From assembly GCA_965238045.1 (NCBI GenBank), contig CBDEGU010000012.1, positions 1,798,001 through 1,862,000 on the forward strand: DNA of 64,000 nucleotides, written 5' to 3'. The stretch is from CBDEGU01 sp965238045 (lineage in GTDB: Bacteria > Acidobacteriota > Terriglobia > Bryobacterales > UBA6623). Numbering within the stretch: position 1 is the stretch's first letter; every line of letters begins with the position of its first letter. Of the stretch, positions 56,912 to 64,000 are shown in pieces. A model generated the notes under the pieces. The model was not told where the DNA came from. It ran no database searches and saw nothing but the letters and a program-made list of their open reading frames with translations. Made by a program: the position numbers and the translations under genes.

Positions 56912-57157
56912 TTAACCGCCGCCAACAAATTGAACTACTTCGAGGCTCGCACCCCGTTTCAACTCGGCGCCATCCCAGTCGCCGCGAGCGACGATGTTCC
57001 GGTCCAACTCCACTGCGACTTGATCGGGCCTAAGACCCAGTTCAGCAATCAATCCGGTGATGGTCGTTCCCGAGGCTAGGGTTCGCTCTTCGCCGTTGAC
57101 GACGACGCCGACATGTCCCTCAGAAACGGACTCTGGACTTGCATTTGCTTGTCGCAT
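56912..57157 (-). CDS. thiS: ThiS sulfur carrier protein
   Basis: This encodes about 81 aa from ATG 57157; the frame is open to 57208. The ThiS beta-grasp fold is indicated by VGVVVNGEERTLASGTTITG, LIAELGLRPDQVAVELDRNI and the C-terminal LEVVQFVGGG, ending in the Gly-Gly pair that is thiocarboxylated to donate sulfur for thiazole synthesis. The N-terminal 20 residues are extra relative to most ThiS proteins. No thiG or thiF gene follows in the window. Confidence 0.85.
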   Translation of the reverse strand: MRQANASPESVSEGHVGVVVNGEERTLASGTTITGLIAELGLRPDQVAVELDRNIVARGDWDGAELKRGASLEVVQFVGGG

Positions 57158-57520
57158 GGATTCGGACCCACGGGAACCGCCGACTCTCGCATCAGGATCC
57201 AGAGCCACTGATTCACCTACAACAAGATTGTAGCAGAACGTTTTTTTTCGTGGGGGACTCGCGGAGTTGTCGTTACCGGACGTGGCGCCCGTCGTTTGCC
57301 CGTCGTTTTCTGCGCGGAGCGGCCCACACGTAAACGGGAAAAACGCCAGTGCTCGCCCGTCTCGAAACCAAAGCTATGGTCGCGCGGGACCCGTCTGGGC
57401 CCGCTTAGGGTGACGTCTGACAATGGACGGTTCCCGGCGGCGCACCCTCGGCGGGACGGTGAAGGGTCTGCTACAATTGCACTCTATTTTTCGGCCAGCA
57501 TCCCCTTACCCTAAAATCCC
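57158..57520. other. Divergent intergenic region
   Basis: About 360 bp between the thiS and quinone oxidoreductase starts. A TACAAT hexamer at 57472-57477 could be the -10 of the oxidoreductase, but no clear -35 is at the right distance. I looked for a TPP riboswitch on the minus strand ahead of thiS and did not see its conserved core. Confidence 0.35.
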
Positions 57521-58489
57521 ATGAAATCTATTCGCGTTCACCAACACGGCGGCCCCGAAGTTCTGACCTTCGAGGACATCCCCCATCCGCAGCCCGAGCC
57601 CGGTCAAGCGGTTGTCAAGATCGACGTCGCCGGGATCAACTTCATCGATATCTACTTCCGTGCTGGTCTTTACAAGACCGACTTGCCTTTCACCAACGGT
57701 CAGGAAGCGGCGGGCGTGGTCAGCGAGCTTGGCTCGGAGGTGACTACGGTCAAGGTGGGTGACCGCGTCTGCTATTGCGGGGTGCTTGGCGGGTATGCCG
57801 AATATGCCGCGGTTCCGGCGGACCGGCTGGTCAAGGTGCCGGACTCGGTCGATGCTCAAACAGCGGCCGCGCTGATGGTGCAGGGCATGACGGTCCACTA
57901 TCTGACACACTCGTCGTTCTCGCTCGGCGCTGGGCACACGGCACTGATTCACGCGGCGGCGGGCGGCGTGGGGCTGCTGCTGGTGCAAGTGGCGAAGATG
58001 CTGGGCGCTCGCGTCATCGGAACGTGTTCCACGGAAGACAAAGCCACGCTGGCGCGGGAGGCAGGGGCCGACGAAGTGATCCTCTACACCCAGAAGGATT
58101 TCCCGGGCGAGGTCGAGCGGATTACCAGCGGGCGGGGCGTGGACGTGGTTTATGATTCCGTGGGCAAAGCTACCTGGGAGGGAAGTTTGAACTGTCTTCG
58201 TCCGCGCGGCATGATGGTCTTTTTCGGCAATGCCAGCGGACCGGTGCCGGCGATCGAACCGCTGACGCTGACGCAGAAGGGTTCGCTGAAAATGACGCGC
58301 CCGAGTCTGGTGCATCATGTCTCGACGAGAGAGGAGCTGGAGAAACGCTCGTCGGACCTTTTTGGCTGGGTGTCGTCGGGAAAGCTCAAGGCGCGCATTG
58401 GAGAAACATTTGCCCTCTCGGAAGCCGCCAAGGCGCAAGAGCGTCTGGCGAGCCGGCTGACGACGGGGAAGCTGCTGCTGATTCCTTGA
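57521..58489 (+). CDS. NADPH:quinone oxidoreductase (zeta-crystallin type)
   Basis: This encodes 322 aa of the medium-chain dehydrogenase family without catalytic zinc. The N-terminal GroES-like part (FEDIPHPQPEPGQAVVKIDV, INFIDIYFRAGLYKTDLPFT) is followed by the Rossmann domain with HAAAGGVGLLLVQVAKMLGA (the GGVG cofactor turn) and GVDVVYDSVGKATWEGSLNC. The DIYFRAGLY signature is typical of QorA. It reduces quinones or similar compounds with NADPH in the cytoplasm. The window shows no operon partner. Confidence 0.9.
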   Translation: MKSIRVHQHGGPEVLTFEDIPHPQPEPGQAVVKIDVAGINFIDIYFRAGLYKTDLPFTNGQEAAGVVSELGSEVTTVKVGDRVCYCGVLGGYAEYAAVPADRLVKVPDSVDAQTAAALMVQGMTVHYLTHSSFSLGAGHTALIHAAAGGVGLLLVQVAKMLGARVIGTCSTEDKATLAREAGADEVILYTQKDFPGEVERITSGRGVDVVYDSVGKATWEGSLNCLRPRGMMVFFGNASGPVPAIEPLTLTQKGSLKMTRPSLVHHVSTREELEKRSSDLFGWVSSGKLKARIGETFALSEAAKAQERLASRLTTGKLLLIP

Positions 58490-58695
58490 GGCCGGGCGCG
58501 GCGGAGTTAGGTTTTCTTGAAGCGCCCGGTTCGGATTGCCGTCCATGGGGGGACTCGGAACGAGGGGGCCGGCTTGGCGGTCCTTCCGCGCTGGTTCTCG
58601 GCCACCGCCGCCCCGCTCCCGCTCCTCCCCGCGCTTAGCCGGACTCCTGCCGCGTCGTCTGGCAAAATGTTCCAAAAGAGACGATATGTCCAATA

Positions 58696-61600
58696 GTGCG
58701 GTACACTACCAACAAGAATTTTGTTCTGTCCGCGGAGAAAGGCACCCGTCCGGCCTCCGCGCACCGCGACGTCGTCGTGAACGTCCCAGCACAAGATAAC
58801 GTTCAGATCTTTCTCGCTGGATACTATGGCTTTCGCAACGCCGGCGACGAGGCTGTTTTAGCGGTCGCCCTCGCGGATCTCCGCGACAATCTGCCCAACG
58901 CGCGGTTTACGGTGATGTCGGGCAACCCGGCGGAAACCTCGGCACGGCACGGCGTTCCCGCGGTCGCGTGGGATGATCCCGCCAAAATCATAGAGGTCAT
59001 TGCACAGTCCCACCTGGTGATTATCGGAGGGGGCGGCCTCTTCCATGATTATTGGGGAGTTGAGACCAGCCGGATCTTCTCTCCTGGGAATTGGGGCATC
59101 GGACTATTCGCCGGAATCGCGTTGCACGCGGCCCTTCGGAGCAAGCGGGTGATGCTGTATGGCGTCGGCGTGGGTCCGCTGTTCTCGAAAGAGGCTCGGG
59201 AGTACACGCGTGCCGTCTGTCTGGTGGCGGACGTGATTACCGTTCGCGATCGCAACTCGAAACGCGCGGTCGAATCTCTCGGCATCCCCGGCAAGGCGAT
59301 CACTGTAACAGCCGATTGCGCGTTCGCGGGCAAGCCCGCGCCGACGGGCGGCGACGAACTCGCGGTGCTTCTTCCTTCCCGGACGGGCGCGGAGCCACGC
59401 GTGGCGGTCGCGGTTCGTGAGTGGAACGCGGGCGTCCACCCCGAGTTCTGGCAAAAACAGCTTGCCAAGGCTCTCGACGGGCTCATCGAGAAAACCGGCG
59501 CCAAAGTGGTTTTCATACCCTTCCAAAAAACCGGCAACGAACGGGAAGACGACGTCGCCGCCGGCCAGCGGGTCGCGTCGTTGATGAAATCCGCCGCCAG
59601 CGTCACGGCGATCGAGGAGTCGATAGAGCCGGTGGAAATCGAGGCGCTGATTTCACAGTGCGATCTGTTGGTCGGCATGCGATTCCATTCGATTGTCTTC
59701 GCGACCCGGTCGGCGGTCCCGGTGGTTTCGCTCAGCTACGACCCGAAGGTTGAGGCCTTGATGGACGAAATCGGCCTCGGCCATCTCGACACCCGGCTGG
59801 ACCGCATCGAATCGCTAAAACTCTTCGGGTCGATGATGACCGCGCTGGAACAGCGAGGCGAGATTTCGGCGCTTCTGAGGACCGCGTGCGGCGATCTTGC
59901 CGGCAGGGCGAAACAGACCGCGCGGCTTGCCAAGAAGCTGGCGGAAAAGAAGAGGCATGTGCCGAAGAAGCCGCTGCCCGATGTTCTTTTCAAGGTCAGT
60001 CTCGGCATCCAGAATCAGCTGGCGGTGATTGACCAGTTGGAAGAGCAACGAAGGACTGTCGACGCCCGGGTTGTGGAACTGGCCGCCTGGGCGCAAAAGC
60101 AACAGGAACAGATTGAATCCTTGCGGTCTGAACTGTCGGCGAAAAACTCCGAAACGGCGAAGCTGGCATCCCGGCTACATGCCAGCAGTGAGCTTCTCCG
60201 CGAAGGCGACCAGGCACGGCTCGAAGCCCGAAGAGATCTGGAAAAACATCTCGCCGAGGCGGAACGAGACCTCGCTGGCGCGCGGGCGCGGGCCCGGCAC
60301 GCCGCCGCCGAAGCCGCGGATCTGAGGAAGAAAGCCGAGGAGTTACAGCATTGGACGTCGAGACAGGAGAACCATGTCAAGGACTTGACCGCATGGGTCG
60401 CGTCGCAAAAGTCGCAAATCGACCGGCTGACGTCTCAACTCACGCGAGCCAAAGACGAGGCGGAGTTCCTCGACAAACAGGCCAGTCACTACAGGCGCCG
60501 TCTCCACAACGCCCGCTCGACCGTCACGTTGCGCCGATGGCTTCACGCGGTATTAGACAGCGTTCAAGGAATGACGCCCGAGTGGCTTCGGAGCCGGATT
60601 CGGCCTTCTTACCTGAAGTTGTACAAGCGGTGCTACCCGGCTGGAAAGACGGAGTTCGACATCTTCGAAGTGGAAATGCATTTTTCGCCGAGCCGCCACA
60701 GGGATTCTAGCTTCCACTCCCAGCTGCCGTTCATGCCGCGATACAACCGCATGGCCTCCGACGATTTGACCTTGAGCACGGGCTCGTCGTTTGATTTCTA
60801 TCCTTCATACCGTCCCAAAATCAGCGTTATATTGCCGGTCTGGAACCAGGCTCGCCTTCTTGGCGATTCCATCGCCAGTGTGCTCGGGCAGTCGTATGCG
60901 AATATCGAACTGATCGTGGTCGACGACGGATCGACCGAAGATCTTGCTCCTGTCCTCAAGCGTTTCTCCGATGATGACCGGCTTCAGGTGATGCGCAAGA
61001 ACCACGCCGGGCTTCCGCGGGCCCTTAACGCCGGTTTTCGGGCGGCGACGGGAGACTTTCTGACCTGGACCTCGGCGGACAATGTGATGCGCCCGGAGAT
61101 GGTCGCCACCCTGCTGGACTTTCTGCTCTGGCACCCGAATGTCGATATGGCGTACGGGAATATCGACCTCATCGGCGAGGATGGCGAACCTCTGATCGGG
61201 TCCGCTCATCGGCCCTTCAACCAGCGTCCCGGCGCAACAAACGAGATTCTTCTTCCGCACACGGTGGAAACGCTCGGGCGGCTGGATGACAATTTCATCG
61301 GCGCGGCGTTCCTGTTCCGTTCTCGTATTTACGCGATTGCCGGCGACCACGACACAACCCTGCTGGGTACCGAAGACTATGACTACTGGCTGAGGATCAA
61401 CTCTCTCGGCTCGATTCGTCACGTCGATACCGAGGAATCGCTCTATTCCTATCGCTTGCACGAGGGTTCCCTGAGCGCCAAGCACGGCTCGGGGGAAATA
61501 CCGGCCAATGTTCAGACGCTGGTGAACTATCATCGGCGGCGGGAAGACTTCTATCATCATCCTTGCGAAGTCGTGATCGTTTACGATGCGCGTCCGGAAG

Positions 61601-63891
61601 TTCCCGAGCCGTTCATCACCGCCTTGGGCTCGGCATTTCGAGAGCTCGGCCACGCGGTGCACGTTGTCTCGACTGGAAAATGGGAAAGCGACTCGCCGCC
61701 CATCGGATGCCGTCTCATCCGCGAGGCGAACGCGGAGGCCGCGTGCCGGCGAGTATTGCAGGCGGACAGGGAGGCAAAACAGCTTGTTGTTTCCTTTGCC
61801 TCGGATACAGCACTCACCGAGCGGCTCTCTTCCGATTTCAGTGCGGCCCATCTTCAGTGTTTCCAGTGGTTCACGGAGCCGCCGTCCGACTCCCCGGCCG
61901 TGCCGGTATCCAACGGTTCGCCCGTGCCGGGCGCGTCGCGTTCGCCGTGCGGCCTGGCCGCTTCGGCCTCGGTGGCGGCCAGTCTGAATGCCACGCCAGG
62001 AGTGGGCGCCTCTGTGTGCATCCCTTCCACGCTCTGCTACTCCGCGGAACGGTCGCTGATTCTAAAAGCCCGCGACAATGTCTATCCTCTATGGGACTTC
62101 CCGAATGCCTCGTCCGAACTGGTCGTCTGTATCGGTCCAACGGCTGAAGACATGCTCGCGATCGAAGGACTTGCCGAGTGTCTGGCCAAACACCGGCGGC
62201 TCGACTTTCTGTTTATTGGAGCCGGTGCCAGCGTCTCGGCCGACCCGAGGTCCTATCTCGGCGAATTGCCAAACCTTTACTATCTGGGACATAAACCGTT
62301 TCGGGACTGGCATATCTACCTCTCTCGCGCCAGCCTTCTTTTCGCCCCGTTCCGCAACGAGCCGCACGTCTTGCCCTGGATTCAGGACACGCTCACCTGC
62401 TACCTGCTGGCTGGAAAGCCCATCTTGGCGACTGTGGCCGCCGCGGAGGCGGGTTTCACCGACATGCCCAATGCCCTGCTGTGCGACGAGCGGCGTCTCG
62501 GCGAGAAGTTGCCCCAGGCGGCCGAAATTCTTCCGAACCTGAGGACGGCCGACGAATACCTGGCGCGCCGGTCGGCGAGCGGCCTGGCGAGAAATCTCGC
62601 CGCCACGGCCAATAGCAAGCTGTTCTTCGCAGCCACGCGGGCCGGCACTCACCGTGAAGAGGAGCGCATCACGCCCCAGACCATTGTGAAGCCGTCCTTG
62701 CCGGGGCCAGTCAATGGACAACCAAGAGTCCTGCTGGAAACGCAGACTCTCCATCGCGGAGGGCTGGAATGCGTCGTCGCCTCAATGGCGAAGACTCTGA
62801 CCGGGGCCGGCTTCCACTGTGACATCGCGGTGACAAAAGTCGCCGGGGACATTGCCGGCGAGTGCAAACAGGCAGGACTGCCGACCTACGATCTGAACCA
62901 GAACGGGACGACGTTCGACAGTCTGATCGAGCGCGGGAAACCGAATCTGCTGATCACGCACTATTCCAACGAGGGCGCGCCGCTCGCGGCCAAGCGCGGC
63001 GTGCCGGTGCTGAGTGTAATCCACAATTCTTATGTCTGGCATTCGGCCGAGCAAGATGAAGAAGTTCGGGCCGTTGACCGCTTCGTAACAAAATACATCG
63101 CGGTCTCGAAATCCGCCGGATCCTATTTTTGCCGAAAGTACGGCATCCCACGATCCAAGGTCGTCCCGGTTCCGAACGGCGTCGATCTCGCGGTCATGAA
63201 GCAGCGGGACGCGCGGCCACCGTCGGTGACCCGGAAATCGCTGGGCATCCCCTCCGAGGCGTATGTTTTCGTTCAGGTCGCCGCATTCTTTGGCACCAAG
63301 GGGCAGCTGCATTCGGCGCGGGCGATGCGGGAGATCGTAAAAGAGTTTCCCGATCTCCGCCTCCTGCTCGTAGGCCATGCCGCGGATGTGAAGTATCGCG
63401 ATCTCGTGCGGAAATACGTTCGCGATGAGGGGCTGGAAAACAATGTGCTCTTCTGCGGGCAGAGCGATGCCGTCGCGGATTACTATCGCCTCGCCGATGC
63501 CTTTCTCGCGCCATCGCTCATGGAGGGCTGGAGCCTGGCGGTCAACGAAGCGATGTATTTCCGGCTCCCGATGATCCTCACCGCCGTGGGATCGACCGAA
63601 GAGGTCATCGACGGCGACGATATCGGAATCGTCGTGCCGCCGGCCTACGACGACGTAATGAGCCTGACGGCGGAGAATCTCTGGTCCGTCTGCACCAATT
63701 CCGAACCCGACAACCTCCGCGAACTCGTCGACGCCATGAGGCGATTCCAGCTGGAAAAAGCGGCTTGGACCGAACGCGGGTCGCTAGGACGAGAGAAAGT
63801 CATTCAGCGCTTCGACAGCAAGGCGATCGGCGCCCGGTACGTCGAATTGGTCCGGCAGATCGTCACACTCCCTTCCACGACCGTCCATTGA
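58696..63891 (+). CDS. Giant multidomain glycan-assembly protein (pyruvyltransferase-like, coiled coil, GT2, two GT-B)
   Basis: This encodes 1731 aa from GTG 58696. Residues about 37-400 are a polysaccharide pyruvyltransferase-like domain (FLAGYYGFRNAGDEAVLAVA, LVIIGGGGLFHDYWG, LVGMRFHSIVFATRSAVPVV). About 440-610 is a charged coiled coil (LEARRDLEKHLAEAERDLAG). About 708-950 is a GT2 domain (SVILPVWNQARLLGDSIASV, ELIVVDDGSTED, EDYDYWLRINSLG). About 957-1310 is a divergent GT-B region and about 1342-1725 a GT4 domain (QTLHRGGLECVVASMAKTL, APSLMEGWSLAVNEAMYF). It probably builds a pyruvylated surface polysaccharide on the cytoplasmic face. There are no membrane helices. A GTG start is weakly supported. 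Confidence 0.85.
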   Translation: MRYTTNKNFVLSAEKGTRPASAHRDVVVNVPAQDNVQIFLAGYYGFRNAGDEAVLAVALADLRDNLPNARFTVMSGNPAETSARHGVPAVAWDDPAKIIEVIAQSHLVIIGGGGLFHDYWGVETSRIFSPGNWGIGLFAGIALHAALRSKRVMLYGVGVGPLFSKEAREYTRAVCLVADVITVRDRNSKRAVESLGIPGKAITVTADCAFAGKPAPTGGDELAVLLPSRTGAEPRVAVAVREWNAGVHPEFWQKQLAKALDGLIEKTGAKVVFIPFQKTGNEREDDVAAGQRVASLMKSAASVTAIEESIEPVEIEALISQCDLLVGMRFHSIVFATRSAVPVVSLSYDPKVEALMDEIGLGHLDTRLDRIESLKLFGSMMTALEQRGEISALLRTACGDLAGRAKQTARLAKKLAEKKRHVPKKPLPDVLFKVSLGIQNQLAVIDQLEEQRRTVDARVVELAAWAQKQQEQIESLRSELSAKNSETAKLASRLHASSELLREGDQARLEARRDLEKHLAEAERDLAGARARARHAAAEAADLRKKAEELQHWTSRQENHVKDLTAWVASQKSQIDRLTSQLTRAKDEAEFLDKQASHYRRRLHNARSTVTLRRWLHAVLDSVQGMTPEWLRSRIRPSYLKLYKRCYPAGKTEFDIFEVEMHFSPSRHRDSSFHSQLPFMPRYNRMASDDLTLSTGSSFDFYPSYRPKISVILPVWNQARLLGDSIASVLGQSYANIELIVVDDGSTEDLAPVLKRFSDDDRLQVMRKNHAGLPRALNAGFRAATGDFLTWTSADNVMRPEMVATLLDFLLWHPNVDMAYGNIDLIGEDGEPLIGSAHRPFNQRPGATNEILLPHTVETLGRLDDNFIGAAFLFRSRIYAIAGDHDTTLLGTEDYDYWLRINSLGSIRHVDTEESLYSYRLHEGSLSAKHGSGEIPANVQTLVNYHRRREDFYHHPCEVVIVYDARPEVPEPFITALGSAFRELGHAVHVVSTGKWESDSPPIGCRLIREANAEAACRRVLQADREAKQLVVSFASDTALTERLSSDFSAAHLQCFQWFTEPPSDSPAVPVSNGSPVPGASRSPCGLAASASVAASLNATPGVGASVCIPSTLCYSAERSLILKARDNVYPLWDFPNASSELVVCIGPTAEDMLAIEGLAECLAKHRRLDFLFIGAGASVSADPRSYLGELPNLYYLGHKPFRDWHIYLSRASLLFAPFRNEPHVLPWIQDTLTCYLLAGKPILATVAAAEAGFTDMPNALLCDERRLGEKLPQAAEILPNLRTADEYLARRSASGLARNLAATANSKLFFAATRAGTHREEERITPQTIVKPSLPGPVNGQPRVLLETQTLHRGGLECVVASMAKTLTGAGFHCDIAVTKVAGDIAGECKQAGLPTYDLNQNGTTFDSLIERGKPNLLITHYSNEGAPLAAKRGVPVLSVIHNSYVWHSAEQDEEVRAVDRFVTKYIAVSKSAGSYFCRKYGIPRSKVVPVPNGVDLAVMKQRDARPPSVTRKSLGIPSEAYVFVQVAAFFGTKGQLHSARAMREIVKEFPDLRLLLVGHAADVKYRDLVRKYVRDEGLENNVLFCGQSDAVADYYRLADAFLAPSLMEGWSLAVNEAMYFRLPMILTAVGSTEEVIDGDDIGIVVPPAYDDVMSLTAENLWSVCTNSEPDNLRELVDAMRRFQLEKAAWTERGSLGREKVIQRFDSKAIGARYVELVRQIVTLPSTTVH

Positions 63892-64000
63892 CCCTGCCGC
63901 GCAGCCTCGGCGATGTTGGGACAGAGCTTGCGGCGCCGCGCGAATCGCTGGACATGCGGCCACGGAAAGCCGGCCTGTGAGCTGTCCTATCTAGAAAAGA

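Noticed and set aside
57158..57520. TPP riboswitch ahead of thiS
   Set aside because: The conserved thi-box sequences are not found on either strand.

Overview
The window looks like a chromosomal contig of an Acidobacteriota bacterium with a high G+C content, estimated by eye at a little over 60%. The strongest lineage hints are a secreted von Willebrand-type protein of the kind expanded in Acidobacteria (7360-8355), a large secreted protein with an acidobacterial-style C-terminal domain (4993-6888), and a PilM/N/O/P-GspE-GspF secretion operon. This is inferred from gene content; no rRNA or other marker gene is present to confirm it.

Bases 1-4600 are an accessory patch. Tiny genes overlap by one to four bases, there is a tRNA-like remnant, and a palindrome covers the -35 box of a promoter. 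An IS1595-family element sits next to them and was itself hit by an IS903-type IS5-family element with a perfect 9-bp target duplication. That second insertion cut the first transposase away from its own promoter.

Bases 5000-19300 carry secreted and envelope proteins (VWA, parvulin-type PpiC, TPR) followed by metabolic genes (LOG, DUF309, an old-yellow-enzyme-type reductase, a di-haem peroxidase, SurE) and a hybrid histidine kinase. Bases 19300-31400 are mostly minus-strand redox genes: a CocE/S15 hydrolase, a PQQ quinoprotein split by a third IS, a MoaD-like protein, a CoxL/S/M-type molybdenum hydroxylase, SixA, and a SoxC-like sulfite dehydrogenase with its cytochrome c. Molybdenum enzymes and periplasmic electron carriers dominate here.

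Bases 31800-47900 hold a sialidase, a Tat-exported class V aminotransferase, an MFS transporter, a degenerate PDZ protease directly abutting a CPA2 antiporter, a DinB gene with an internal stop, a two-domain glycosyltransferase, an S9 peptidase, a formamidase and its chimeric neighbour, and an enolase-superfamily enzyme. These look scavenging or catabolic.

Bases 47968-56158 are a minus-strand operon, lolA-gspF-gspE-pilM-pilN-pilO-pilP-like-pseudopilin, encoding an inner-membrane pilus or type II secretion assembly platform without a secretin. The window ends with a MerR regulator, ThiS, a quinone oxidoreductase and a 1731-residue protein that strings together a pyruvyltransferase-like domain, a coiled coil, a GT2 domain and two GT-B regions.

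I found no CRISPR array, rRNA, intact tRNA or complete prophage. The most unusual items are the nested IS with its separated leaderless promoter, the quinoprotein whose reading frame is restored exactly by removing the IS, the formamidase/CehA chimera, the oversized pseudopilin and the 1731-residue glycan protein.
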